Below, piece after piece: positions 31,954 through 40,991 of a stretch of DNA of 64,000 nucleotides (its first letter is position 1; every line of letters begins with the position of its first letter). The translations under genes were made by a program, and so were the position numbers. Source of the stretch: Pseudarthrobacter psychrotolerans (GTDB lineage Bacteria > Actinomycetota > Actinomycetes > Actinomycetales > Micrococcaceae). A model generated the notes under the pieces. The model ran no database searches and was not told the origin of the DNA. It saw only the letters and a program-made list of their open reading frames with translations. The stretch lies in contig NZ_CP047898.1 of assembly GCF_009911795.1 (NCBI RefSeq), positions 4,898,001-4,962,000 on the forward strand, read 5' to 3'.

Positions 31954-33306
31954 ATGTCGAACGGATGGTCTTTCGAAACCCGCCAGATCCACGCTGGCCA
32001 GGAACCGGACAGCGCCACCGGCGCCCGGGCGCTTCCCATTTACCAGACGACGTCGTTCGTCTTCCCGAGCGCTGAAAGCGCCGCCAACCGGTTCGCCCTC
32101 GCAGAGCTCGCTCCGATCTACACCCGGATCGGCAACCCCACCCAGGACGCTGTTGAACAGCGGATTGCCAGCTTGGAGGGCGGACTCGCTGCGCTGCTGC
32201 TGAGTTCGGGACAGGCCGCTGAAACCTTTGCCATCCTGAACATTGCCGAGGCCGGTGACCACGTCGTGGCCAGCCCCAGCCTGTACGGCGGGACGTATAA
32301 CCTCCTGGCGCACACCCTTAAGAAGTTCGGGATCTCCGTCACGTTTGTGGCTGACCCGGACAATCTGGACCATTGGCGCGATGCCGTCCAGCCCAATACC
32401 AAGCTCTTCTTCGCCGAAGTGGTCTCCAACCCCCGCCAGGACGTGCTGGACATCGAAGGTGTGTCCCGGACCGCCCACGACGCCGGCGTGCCCCTCGTTG
32501 TGGACAACACCCTCTCCACGCCGTACCTCATCCGCCCGCTCGAATGGGGTGCGGACGTTGTGGTCCACTCCGCCACCAAGTATCTCGGCGGGCACGGCTC
32601 GGCCATTGCCGGGGTGATCGTGGACTCGGGTAACTTCGACTTCGGCGCGGATCCGGAACGGTTCCCGGGCTTCAACACCCCGGACCCCACGTACAACGGG
32701 CTGGTCTACGCCCGTGACCTGGGGGCCGGCGGTGCGCTTGGCGCCAACCTGTCCTACATCCTCAAGGCCCGCGTCCAGCTGCTGCGCGACCTCGGCTCGG
32801 CAGTGTCGCCGTTCAACGCCTTCCTTATCGCCCAGGGCCTGGAGACGCTGAGCCTTCGGGTGGAGCGGCACGTGGTCAACGCCGTTGCCGTCGCAGAGTG
32901 GCTTGAGGCAAGGGACGACGTCGAATCCGTCGCCTATGCGGGGCTGCCCTCCAGCCCCTGGTATGACCGCGGCCGCAAATACGGCCCCAAAGGCACCGGT
33001 GCGGTGGTCGCGTTCAACCTGGCCGGGGGCGCAGAGGCCGGGAAGCGCTTCGTGGATGCCCTGGAGCTGCACTCCCATGTGGCCAACATCGGGGACGTCC
33101 GTTCACTGGTGATCCACCCGGCATCAACCACGCACAGCCAGCTCTCGCCCGAGCAGCAGGCCATCGCCGGAGTCACTCCGGGACTGGTCCGCCTGTCCGT
33201 GGGCATCGAACACATCGATGACATCCTGGCCGACCTTGAAGCCGGCTTCCGGGCGGCCAAGGGCGCGGCGGAGCCTAACAAAGACGCCGCAGGCCAGGGG
33301 CAGTAA
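31954..33306 (+). CDS. metY: O-acetylhomoserine (O-acetylserine) sulfhydrylase
   Basis: 450 residues, preceded by AAGGAG. It is a Cys/Met-metabolism PLP enzyme: QTTSFVFPSAESAANRFAL, YTRIGNPTQDAVEQRIASLEGG, VVDNTLSTPYLIRPLEWGAD and the PLP-lysine segment VVHSATKYLGGHGSAIAG. It incorporates sulfide into O-acetylhomoserine to form homocysteine. The next gene, metX, makes O-acetylhomoserine, so the pair is the direct-sulfhydrylation route to methionine. A SAM riboswitch separates the two genes. Confidence 0.95.
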   Translation: MSNGWSFETRQIHAGQEPDSATGARALPIYQTTSFVFPSAESAANRFALAELAPIYTRIGNPTQDAVEQRIASLEGGLAALLLSSGQAAETFAILNIAEAGDHVVASPSLYGGTYNLLAHTLKKFGISVTFVADPDNLDHWRDAVQPNTKLFFAEVVSNPRQDVLDIEGVSRTAHDAGVPLVVDNTLSTPYLIRPLEWGADVVVHSATKYLGGHGSAIAGVIVDSGNFDFGADPERFPGFNTPDPTYNGLVYARDLGAGGALGANLSYILKARVQLLRDLGSAVSPFNAFLIAQGLETLSLRVERHVVNAVAVAEWLEARDDVESVAYAGLPSSPWYDRGRKYGPKGTGAVVAFNLAGGAEAGKRFVDALELHSHVANIGDVRSLVIHPASTTHSQLSPEQQAIAGVTPGLVRLSVGIEHIDDILADLEAGFRAAKGAAEPNKDAAGQGQ

Positions 33307-33373
33307 GGCCCCCCGCAAAGTCACAACCAGTCACACGCTTAGCAATGGACCGGGGCTGTTCGTACACTCGAAG

Positions 33374-33480
33374 CAGGTCATGAGTGCCAGCGACAGCCCC
33401 GGCTTGCTGGCCGGCAACCCTCTTTCGCGGCGGGGTGCCCCGGGTGAGGACCTGGCCTGCCGGTCAATTGACGGCGGGCA
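33374..33480 (+). promoter_or_regulatory. SAM-IV-type riboswitch before metX
   Basis: The 197-base gap between metY and metX carries the conserved SAM-IV core: AGGTCATGAGTGCCAGCG, then AGCCCCGGCTTGCTGGCCGG, CAACCCTC, GGGGTGCCCCGGGTGA and GGACCT. AGGTC and GACCT close helix P1; GCCAGC and GCTGGC form P2. A second hairpin (33455-33462 with 33472-33479) lies between the aptamer and the ribosome site and may be the expression platform. SAM-IV is known mainly from actinobacteria before sulfur-metabolism genes. Binding of SAM should turn metX off. The assignment is from memory of the consensus. Confidence 0.85.
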
Positions 33481-33503
33481 AGCGCTTAGAAAAGGTCCTT
33501 TCC

Positions 33504-34619
33504 ATGACGATTACGATTTCCCGCACTGCAGCCCCCGGTAACGGTGTGGTCCGTTACGCCAGCATCGGTGGCCTCGAGCTCGAAGCCGGCGGTTACCTCC
33601 CGGATGTCACCCTCGGCTATGAAACGTGGGGCACCCTCAACGCGGACGGCTCCAACGCAGTCCTGATTGAGCATGCCCTGACCGGCAGCACGCACGTGAC
33701 ACGGGGCGACAGCGAGGAGCCCGGCTGGTGGGAACAGCTGGCCGGACCCGGGGCGCCGGTGGACACGGACCGGTTCTTTGTAGTCTCCATCAACATTGTG
33801 GGCGGCTGCTACGGCTCCACCGGGCCGTCCTCCGTTGCCCCGGACGGCAAGCCGTGGGGGTCCCGTTTTCCTCTGGTGACACTGCGGGATACAACAGCGG
33901 CTGAGGCCAGGCTGGCTGACCAGCTGGGCATCCCGGGCTGGTATGCCGTGCTGGGCGGCTCAATGGGCGGCGCGCGGGCCCTGGAGTGGGCGGTCACCTA
34001 CCCGGAACGTGTACAGCGGTGTGCCGTCATCTCGATCGGTGCCGCCAGCACGGCCGAACAGATCGCGTTCGCCCAGGCGCAGACACTCGCCATCCGCCAG
34101 GACGCCAATTTCAACGACGGCGACTACTACGGCGGTCCGCTGCCGGAGGACGGCCTGGCCCTGGCCCGGCGCATTGCGCACATCACCTACCGCTCCGCAG
34201 AGGAATTCGATGGCCGCTTCGGCCGGTCGGCCCAGCACCCGGAATCGCCGTTCCAGGCGGCGGCGCTGGGGGAGCGGGGCCGCTACCAGGTGGAAAGCTA
34301 CCTGGACCACCAGGGCCAAAAACTGGTGCGGCGCTTTGACGCCAACAGCTATATCGCCATCACGGACGCCCTGATGAGTCACGACGTCTGCCGCGGACGG
34401 GGCTCGCTGAACGAGGCCTTGGGCCGTGCCACTGCCAGGTTCTTCGTGGCCGCCGTGGACAGTGACCGGCTGTATTTCCCGTCGCAGTCCCGTGAGCTGG
34501 CTGACGCGCTTCCGGGCGACGTGGACGTCCACGTTATTGAGGCCCCGATCGGCCACGACGGCTTCCTGACCGAGATCGGACAGCTCGGCGTCCAACTCCG
34601 GCGGCATCTCGCCGACTGA
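33504..34619 (+). CDS. metX: Homoserine O-acetyltransferase
   Basis: 371 residues from the ATG at 33504 (start after the riboswitch, preceded by AAAAGG). It is an alpha/beta hydrolase fold: LGYETWGTLNADGSNAVLIEHALTG, VVSINIVGGCYGSTGPSS, the nucleophile in VLGGSMGGARALEW, and the C-terminal acid/His motif IGHDGFLTE. It acetylates homoserine with acetyl-CoA for methionine synthesis. Some MetX-like proteins use succinyl-CoA; this cannot be decided here. Confidence 0.95.
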   Translation: MTITISRTAAPGNGVVRYASIGGLELEAGGYLPDVTLGYETWGTLNADGSNAVLIEHALTGSTHVTRGDSEEPGWWEQLAGPGAPVDTDRFFVVSINIVGGCYGSTGPSSVAPDGKPWGSRFPLVTLRDTTAAEARLADQLGIPGWYAVLGGSMGGARALEWAVTYPERVQRCAVISIGAASTAEQIAFAQAQTLAIRQDANFNDGDYYGGPLPEDGLALARRIAHITYRSAEEFDGRFGRSAQHPESPFQAAALGERGRYQVESYLDHQGQKLVRRFDANSYIAITDALMSHDVCRGRGSLNEALGRATARFFVAAVDSDRLYFPSQSRELADALPGDVDVHVIEAPIGHDGFLTEIGQLGVQLRRHLAD

Positions 34620-34825
34620 GCCGGACAGAGCCGGGACAGAGCCCGGAACTCAGCCCGGATAGGGTGCATGTGCATAAATGCAGATAGGTTCTGCGCTTTT
34701 CGTCGTTGAGCATGACCCGTCGCCAGCCCATACTCGTGGGACCCGGCGCGTCGTGGTGAACGTCATGCATGGCCGCCAACGTCCGGTCCCAGTGGTGTCG
34801 ATGGAGACGCCGAAGGAGTTCACAC

Positions 34826-36208
34826 ATGAGTACGGATAACTCCGCCGCAAGGCGAGCAGTGGAAACCGATGTCAAGGCCTCAGGCCTGAAAAAAGTCGTC
34901 ACGGCCTCCATGGCCGGCACCGTGGTTGAGTGGTACGAGTTCTTTCTCTACGCCTCCGCAGCCACCCTGGTCTTTGGCAAAATGTTCTTCCCCAATTCCG
35001 GAACGGAACTGGATGGCATCATCGCAGCGTTTGTCACGTATGCAGTGGGATTCGTCGCCCGGCCCATCGGCGGCATTATCTTCGGACACTTCGGTGACAA
35101 GTTCGGCCGGAAGCAGCTCCTGCAGCTGAGCATCATCCTTGTGGGCGTCTCCACTTTCCTGATGGGCTGCCTGCCCAGCTTCGCGCAGATCGGCTACTGG
35201 GCGCCGGCGCTGCTCGTGTTCCTGCGCTTCGTGCAGGGCTTCGCTGTCGGCGGTGAATGGGGAGGCGCGGTTCTTCTCGTGGCCGAACACAGCCCGAACA
35301 AGTCGCGCGGATTCTGGTCAAGCTGGCCCCAGTCTGCCGTCCCGATGGGCAACCTCCTTGCCACGGGCGTGTTGTTCACGTTGTCCTCCACCCTCTCTTC
35401 CGCTGACTTCCTCGGCTGGGGCTGGCGGGTGGCGTTCTGGCTCTCTGCCGTGATCGTGGTGATCGGCTACTACATCCGCACCAAGGTCCAGGACGCACCG
35501 ATATTCCTGGAGGCGCGTAAGGAAGTCACTGTCGAGAAGAAGGGCTACGGCGTCGGGGAAGTCTTCCGCCGCTACCCCCGGGGCGTCTTTACGGCCATGG
35601 GCCTGCGGTTCGCGGAGAACATCCTCTATTACCTGGTGGTCACGTTCTCCATCACCTACCTCAAAGTTGTGGTCGAGACGGACACGTCCCGGATCCTGCT
35701 GCTTCTGCTCGTGGCGCACTTCATCCACTTCTGCGCTGTCCCGCTCGTCGGCAAGATGTCCGATGCCTTTGGCCGCCGGCCTGTGTATATGGCCGGTGCG
35801 GTCCTCGGTGGAACCTGGGGCTTCTTCGCTTTCCCGATGATGGACACCGCCAACGACCTCGTCATCCTGGCCGCGATCACCATCGGCCTGCTTTTTCACG
35901 CACTGATGTACGCAGGACAGCCGTCAATCATGGCGGAGATGTTCCCCACCCGGATGCGGTATTCGGGCGTTTCGCTCGGCTACCAGGTGACGTCGATTGT
36001 GGCGGGTTCGCTGGCACCGATCATCGCCAGCTCGCTCCTGGCCAGCTTCGGATCCTCCACTCCGGTGGCTCTCTACCTGCTGGCTGCCTGCATTGTGACT
36101 GCGGTCTCCGTGTTCTTCCTTAAGGAAACCCGCGGCATCTCATTGCACGACGTCGACGCCGCTGACGCCCAGGGCACCGCCGATCTCCTGGCGGCCGCCG
36201 GGAAGTAG
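34826..36208 (+). CDS. MFS transporter, metabolite:H+ symporter type
   Basis: 460 residues from the ATG at 34826, preceded by GAAGGAG. The family signatures are present: ASMAGTVVEWYEFFLYA, FVARPIGGIIFGHFGDKFGRK and LRFVQGFAVGGEWGGAVLLVAEH. The arrangement of ~12 helices with a short central loop matches shikimate/proline/alpha-ketoglutarate symporters. It precedes a dehydrogenase and mmsB/mmsA, so it probably imports the hydroxy acid or related carbon source of that pathway; the substrate is unproven. Confidence 0.92.
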   Translation: MSTDNSAARRAVETDVKASGLKKVVTASMAGTVVEWYEFFLYASAATLVFGKMFFPNSGTELDGIIAAFVTYAVGFVARPIGGIIFGHFGDKFGRKQLLQLSIILVGVSTFLMGCLPSFAQIGYWAPALLVFLRFVQGFAVGGEWGGAVLLVAEHSPNKSRGFWSSWPQSAVPMGNLLATGVLFTLSSTLSSADFLGWGWRVAFWLSAVIVVIGYYIRTKVQDAPIFLEARKEVTVEKKGYGVGEVFRRYPRGVFTAMGLRFAENILYYLVVTFSITYLKVVVETDTSRILLLLLVAHFIHFCAVPLVGKMSDAFGRRPVYMAGAVLGGTWGFFAFPMMDTANDLVILAAITIGLLFHALMYAGQPSIMAEMFPTRMRYSGVSLGYQVTSIVAGSLAPIIASSLLASFGSSTPVALYLLAACIVTAVSVFFLKETRGISLHDVDAADAQGTADLLAAAGK

Positions 36209-36242
36209 GCCCGCCAGGACGCGGCAACACCAGCGCATAGCT

Positions 36243-36276
36243 GCTGCCCGGACCCGCGCACGCAGGTCCGGGCAGC
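36243..36276 (+). terminator. Hairpin between MFS and alcohol dehydrogenase genes
   Basis: Perfect 12-bp arms 36243-36254 (GCTGCCCGGACC) and 36265-36276. It could attenuate transcription between the two genes. Confidence 0.7.
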
Positions 36277-36315
36277 GGCACGCCAGCCCCTTTACCCCGA
36301 AGGTCAGGAACTTCC

Positions 36316-37434
36316 ATGCGAGCAGCAGTTCTTTACTCCACCGTCCCGCCCGGCACCAGCTACTCCGACGCAAAGCCCCTGGTGGTGCAGGAGTTGGACC
36401 GTCCCGAACCCCGCGCCGGTGAACTGGGCGTCACCATCACGTACTCCAGCCTCTGCCACTCCGACCTGTCCGTCGTGGACGGCTCCCGGGTCCGGCCCCT
36501 CCCCATGGCGCTGGGGCATGAGGCAGTTGGCCGCGTCGACGCGGTGGGTGAGGGCGTTAAGGACATCAAAGCGGGGGACCACGTGGTGCTTGTTTTCGTG
36601 CCGAGCTGTGGGAAGTGCCGGGCCTGCTCCGCCGGCCGGCCCGCGCTCTGCCACCGGGCCGCCGAAGTCAACAGCTCCGGCGACCTGCTGCACGGCGATG
36701 CCTTGCTCCGCACCCCGGACGGCGGGCGGATCAACCACCATCTGGGCGTCTCGGCCTTCGCCGACTATGCCGTGGTGGCGCGCGAGTCCGTGGTGGCAAT
36801 TGACGACGACGTCCCGGACACCGTGGCGGCCATGTTCGGGTGCGCGGTCCTCACTGGAATGGGCGCCGTGCTTAACACGGCTGCGGTGACGGCCGGGCAG
36901 TCCGTGGCAGTCTTCGGGCTGGGAGCCGTGGGGCTGTCCGCGGTGATGGCGGCGGCCGTCGCCGGCGCGTCGGCCGTGATCGCCATTGACCCCAATACGG
37001 GCAAGCACCAGCTGGCCCGCGACTGTGGTGCCACAGCCGCAGGCACCCCCGAGGACGCCGCCTCACTGATTGCCCGGGCCACGGGGGACGGTGTGGACGT
37101 TGCCATCGAAGCCGTGGGCTCAGCCCGGGTGATTGCCTCGTGCCTGGAGCACGTGACACGAGGGGGTGCGGTGGTATCCGTGGGCCTGCCGCACCCGTCC
37201 GCGGAGCTGACCGTCCCGGCCCTGCAGTTCGCCGGGGCGGGCAAGCGCCTGCTGGGTTCCTATATGGGCGACGCCGTGCCGGAACGCGATATTCCGCTTT
37301 TCCTCAATTACTGGAGGCAGGGAAAGCTGCCGGTGGAGCTGCTGCACACGGACACCAAACCGTTGGCCGAAATCAATGAGGGCCTTGATGCCCTCGCCCA
37401 CGGTCAGGTGGTCCGGCGGCTGTTCCAGGCGTAG
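36316..37434 (+). CDS. Zinc-dependent alcohol dehydrogenase (medium-chain family)
   Basis: 372 residues. The catalytic zinc site is SSLCHSDLSVVDG plus LGHEAVGRVDAVG; the structural zinc cysteines are CGKCRACSAGRPALC; and the NAD-binding segment is VFGLGAVGLSAVMAAAV. This is a class III-like or aryl/alkyl alcohol dehydrogenase. In context it may oxidise a primary alcohol, such as a hydroxyacid precursor, to an aldehyde that enters the mmsB/mmsA path. It is separated from the transporter by a hairpin and from the LysR gene by 31 bases. Confidence 0.88.
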   Translation: MRAAVLYSTVPPGTSYSDAKPLVVQELDRPEPRAGELGVTITYSSLCHSDLSVVDGSRVRPLPMALGHEAVGRVDAVGEGVKDIKAGDHVVLVFVPSCGKCRACSAGRPALCHRAAEVNSSGDLLHGDALLRTPDGGRINHHLGVSAFADYAVVARESVVAIDDDVPDTVAAMFGCAVLTGMGAVLNTAAVTAGQSVAVFGLGAVGLSAVMAAAVAGASAVIAIDPNTGKHQLARDCGATAAGTPEDAASLIARATGDGVDVAIEAVGSARVIASCLEHVTRGGAVVSVGLPHPSAELTVPALQFAGAGKRLLGSYMGDAVPERDIPLFLNYWRQGKLPVELLHTDTKPLAEINEGLDALAHGQVVRRLFQA

Positions 37435-37465
37435 CGGCCGGCGCCCGCCAGGGAAAGGTGCCCTG

Positions 37466-38365
37466 TCAGCCTGCCAGCAGTTCCTGGCGTTGGTCCACTT
37501 CTTCCTTCAGTGCGGCGATGACTGCCTGGACCTGGCCCGACCGCAGTGATTCCGGGCGTGCCACGGCCCAGATGGGGAGCTGGCGCTGGAAGGCGTCGGG
37601 GAGCACAGGGACAAACTCGGGCTTTCCCGCCACCATAAAATTCGGCAGTAAGCCGATTCCCGCACCTCTGCGCACAGCCTCCACCTGGGCAAAGATGCTG
37701 GTGGCCTGGAAGCTGGACTTCGGCATCGGCAGCTGCGAGGACCGGTGTCCCAGCTCTGCCACCTGGAGCGCCGACTCCACGTATGACACAAAGCCGTGCT
37801 GCCCCACGCCGTCGAGCGTTTCGGGCAGCCCGCGCTCGGCGGCGTAGCCGGGGCTGGCGTAGAGCCGCAGGAAGTAATTAGTCAGGAAGATCGTCTGTGC
37901 ATTGGTGACATCGGTCCGGCCCACCACCACCTCGAGGTCCACGCCGGACCGGTTCTGGCTAACCTTTCGTGTTGCGCTGAGCATTTCCACGTTCAGCAGC
38001 GGGTGCCGGTGCTGAAGCCGGACGAGGGCCGGCGTCACAAACTCGGCACCGAAGCCGTCTGATGTGCTGATCCGCACCAGCCCCGAGAGGCCGCCCCGGT
38101 CATCGCTGATGAGACCGGACAGCGAGCCCAGGGTTTCCTCGATGGCCTCGGCGGCGGCTACCGCCGAGGCCCCGAGCCCGGTCAGTTCCCAGCCGTGGGG
38201 GCTGCGTTCCAGTGTCCGGCCGCCCAGTTGTCTGTCCAGGGCGAGGATGCGGCGGGAAATGGTTGTGTGGGTTGTGCCTAATGTCTCGGCGACGGCGTTG
38301 AACCGGCCAAGGCGGGCCACCGTCAGCAAAATCAGCAGGTCGTCCGGGCTCGGCAGCCGTCTCAC
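37466..38365 (-). CDS. LysR-family regulator, divergent from mmsB-mmsA
   Basis: 299 residues with a GTG start at 38365. The N-terminus (PSPDDLLILLTVARLGRFNAVAE, TTHTTISRRILALDRQLGGRTLER) is a LysR-type winged helix; the rest is the effector-binding domain (GLVRISTSDGFGAEFVTPALV). It lies head to head with mmsB, with a palindrome in the 140-bp gap, so it likely controls mmsBA. Confidence 0.9.
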   Translation of the reverse strand: MRRLPSPDDLLILLTVARLGRFNAVAETLGTTHTTISRRILALDRQLGGRTLERSPHGWELTGLGASAVAAAEAIEETLGSLSGLISDDRGGLSGLVRISTSDGFGAEFVTPALVRLQHRHPLLNVEMLSATRKVSQNRSGVDLEVVVGRTDVTNAQTIFLTNYFLRLYASPGYAAERGLPETLDGVGQHGFVSYVESALQVAELGHRSSQLPMPKSSFQATSIFAQVEAVRRGAGIGLLPNFMVAGKPEFVPVLPDAFQRQLPIWAVARPESLRSGQVQAVIAALKEEVDQRQELLAG

Positions 38366-38383
38366 GTGCGATCCTTCTCTTGA

Positions 38384-38399
38384 TGTGCATCAGTGCACA
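38384..38399. promoter_or_regulatory. Candidate LysR operator
   Basis: TGTGCA-TCAG-TGCACA, a perfect 6-bp inverted repeat centred 27 bases from the LysR start, in the divergent region. Size and symmetry fit a LysR (T-N11-A-like) site. Confidence 0.5.
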
Positions 38400-38505
38400 T
38401 AGTGTCTGTACTTTTTCTCCTTGATTGCACTGTAGCAGGGTGTGATGGTGGACACAGAGCGCCCGGCCCCATCGGCTCGGACACCAAGCAAAGGAGCTTG
38501 CAATC

Positions 38506-39408
38506 ATGGCAGTAATCGGTTGGATCGGTCTGGGAAACATGGGTGGCTCCATGTCGGCAAACCTTGCAAAGAGCGGGCACGACGTCCGTGGCTTTGACCT
38601 CAATCCGGCTGCGGTGGCAGCCGCTGAAGCCGGGGGAGTGAAGCCGGCCCAGAGCATAGCCGACGCCGTTAACGGTGCGGACGTCGTGTTCACCATGCTG
38701 CCCAAGGGCGAGCATGCCAAGGCCGTGTACCTCGGCGGGGACGGAGTCCTCGCCCACGCTGACAGTCGCACCCTCCTGGTGGATTCCTCCACCATCGATG
38801 TCGCCGCCGCGCAGGAACTGCACGACGCCGCAGCTGCCGCCGGCTTCCGCTTCGTGGACGCTCCCGTTTCCGGTGGCATGAGCGGCGCCCAAGCCGGAAC
38901 TCTCACGTTTATGGTGGGCGGCGAAGAAGGCGCGGTGGCCGACGCCACCGGCTACATCGGCCCGATGGCCTCCAATATCATTCCCACGGGTGCGGCCACC
39001 ACCGGCCAGGCAGCCAAGATCTGCAACAACCTGATGTTGTTCATCAACCTGGCCGCCACGGCAGAAGGGGCCGTCCTGGCGGACCGGCTGGGCCTGGACA
39101 AGCAGGTTTTCTGGGACATCGCCTCGGTCTCCTCGGGCGACAGCTGGGCCCTGCGCACCTGGTATCCCGTTCCCGGGGTTGTTTCCACTTCCGCTGCAGA
39201 CAATGACTTCGCGCCCACCTTCACCACGGAGCTGGCCAACAAGGACATCGGCTTGGCCATCAGCGCCGCCGAGGACACCGGAACGCCGCTCGAAATCGGC
39301 AGGCACGTCCAGCAGTTGTTCCAGCGGCTCGTCGACGCCGGGCAGTCCGGCAAGGACTGCTCCATGATCATCAAACTCGCGGACGGGTCGCTGGACTCCA
39401 CCGTTTAG
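38506..39408 (+). CDS. mmsB: 3-Hydroxyisobutyrate dehydrogenase
   Basis: 300 residues. The NAD-binding motif WIGLGNMGGSMSANLAKSGH, the substrate-binding DAPVSGGMSGAQAGTL and the catalytic lysine in GQAAKICNNLML identify the beta-hydroxyacid dehydrogenase family. With mmsA next, 3-hydroxyisobutyrate to methylmalonate semialdehyde is the best call; other 3-hydroxy acids are possible. The gene is followed after 67 bases by mmsA. Confidence 0.93.
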   Translation: MAVIGWIGLGNMGGSMSANLAKSGHDVRGFDLNPAAVAAAEAGGVKPAQSIADAVNGADVVFTMLPKGEHAKAVYLGGDGVLAHADSRTLLVDSSTIDVAAAQELHDAAAAAGFRFVDAPVSGGMSGAQAGTLTFMVGGEEGAVADATGYIGPMASNIIPTGAATTGQAAKICNNLMLFINLAATAEGAVLADRLGLDKQVFWDIASVSSGDSWALRTWYPVPGVVSTSAADNDFAPTFTTELANKDIGLAISAAEDTGTPLEIGRHVQQLFQRLVDAGQSGKDCSMIIKLADGSLDSTV

Positions 39409-39475
39409 TCAGCCGGCACGCATCCGCCGGACCTCGCCGAACTGCCCCAAGAACTGCCCCAGGAAAGAGATCACC

Positions 39476-40960
39476 ATGCAAACCATTCCGCACTTCATCA
39501 ACGGCGGCCGCATCAGCGATGCTGAGCGCTTCGGTCCCGTCTTCAACCCGGCAACGGGAGAGCAGGAAAAACAGGTTGCCTTCGCCTCCGCCGCCCGGGT
39601 GGAGGAAGCCGTTGCCGCGGCCAAGGCTGCGCTTCCCGGCTGGCGGGCCACCAGCTTGGCCAAGCGCACCAACATTTTCTTCCGGGTGCGTGAGATCCTG
39701 ATGCAGCGCAAACCCGAGCTAGCGGCCATTCTCACGAGCGAGCATGGCAAGGTACTCTCCGACGCAGAGGGAGAGATCTCGCGCGGCCTGGAGAACATCG
39801 AATTCGCCACCGGGCTGTCTCACATGCTCAAGGGTGAACGGTCCGAGCAGGTCTCCAACGGCGTGGACGTGCACTCCGTCCGGCAGCCCGTCGGCGTGGT
39901 GGCGTGTATTACGCCCTTCAACTTTCCAGCGATGGTGCCGCTGTGGATGATCGGCAGCGCGCTCGCCTGCGGCAATACGGTGCTGCTCAAGCCCAGCGAA
40001 AAAGACCCATCGTCGGCTGTGTTCATCGCAGAGGTCTTCGCCGAAGCAGGGTTGCCGGCGGGCGTCCTGAACGTGGTCCATGGCGATAAGGAGGCGGTGG
40101 ACGTCCTGCTGGAACATCCGGACGTCAAGGCTGTCAGCTTCGTCGGTTCAACGCCCATCGCGCAGTCCATCTACAAACGCGCCGCCGATAACGGCAAGCG
40201 CGTCCAGGCCCTCGGCGGAGCGAAGAACCACATGGTGGTCCTGCCCGACGCCGATTTGGACATGGCAGCCGATGCGGCGATTTCCGCGGCCTACGGTTCG
40301 GCCGGTGAACGCTGCATGGCTGTAAGCGTGCTGGTGGCCGTGGGGAACATCGCCGATGACCTGGTTGCGGCAATCACCAGCCGGATGGCTACGCTCAAGA
40401 TCGGCCCCGGCACCGACCCGTCCTCGCAGATGGGGCCGCTGATCACGGCAGAACACCGCGACAGAGTTGCCTCCTACGTGGCCGGCGCCGAAAACGAAGG
40501 CGCCACCGTCGTCGTCGACGGACGCACCCTGGACTTTGATTCGAACGGCTTCTTCATCGGCGTCAGCCTCGTGGATCATGTCAAACCGGGCATGAAGGTC
40601 TACGACGACGAAATCTTCGGCCCGGTCCTGTCCGTGGTCCGGGTAGCCAGCTATAGCGACGCCGTACGGTTGGTCAATGAGAACGAGTTTGGCAATGGTG
40701 TTGCCATCTTCACACGCGACGGCGGCGCCGCCCGGCAATTCGAGTTCGACGTCGAGGCCGGGATGGTGGGTGTCAACGTGCCGATCCCGGTGCCGGTGGG
40801 GACCTTCTCCTTCGGCGGCTGGAAGAATTCCCTGTTCGGCGACACGCACATGTACGGACCGGACAGCATCCGCTTCTACACGCGGGGCAAGGTGGTGACG
40901 ACGCGCTGGCCCGATCCTGCCACGTCCGTCATCGACCTCGGCTTCCCGCAGGTGGACTAG
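39476..40960 (+). CDS. mmsA: CoA-acylating methylmalonate-semialdehyde dehydrogenase
   Basis: 494 residues, aldehyde dehydrogenase superfamily. FNFPAMVPLWMIGSALACGN, KPSEKDPSSAVFIAE, SFVGSTPIAQSIYKRA, ALGGAKNHMVVLPDAD and the cysteine segment GSAGERCMAVSVLVAVG match the MmsA/IolA subgroup. It converts methylmalonate semialdehyde plus CoA and NAD+ to propionyl-CoA and CO2. It forms an operon with mmsB and ends valine/3-hydroxyisobutyrate degradation. Confidence 0.95.
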   Translation: MQTIPHFINGGRISDAERFGPVFNPATGEQEKQVAFASAARVEEAVAAAKAALPGWRATSLAKRTNIFFRVREILMQRKPELAAILTSEHGKVLSDAEGEISRGLENIEFATGLSHMLKGERSEQVSNGVDVHSVRQPVGVVACITPFNFPAMVPLWMIGSALACGNTVLLKPSEKDPSSAVFIAEVFAEAGLPAGVLNVVHGDKEAVDVLLEHPDVKAVSFVGSTPIAQSIYKRAADNGKRVQALGGAKNHMVVLPDADLDMAADAAISAAYGSAGERCMAVSVLVAVGNIADDLVAAITSRMATLKIGPGTDPSSQMGPLITAEHRDRVASYVAGAENEGATVVVDGRTLDFDSNGFFIGVSLVDHVKPGMKVYDDEIFGPVLSVVRVASYSDAVRLVNENEFGNGVAIFTRDGGAARQFEFDVEAGMVGVNVPIPVPVGTFSFGGWKNSLFGDTHMYGPDSIRFYTRGKVVTTRWPDPATSVIDLGFPQVD

Positions 40961-40991
40961 GAAGTAGCTGGACGAGCCAACTGCCCGGAAG

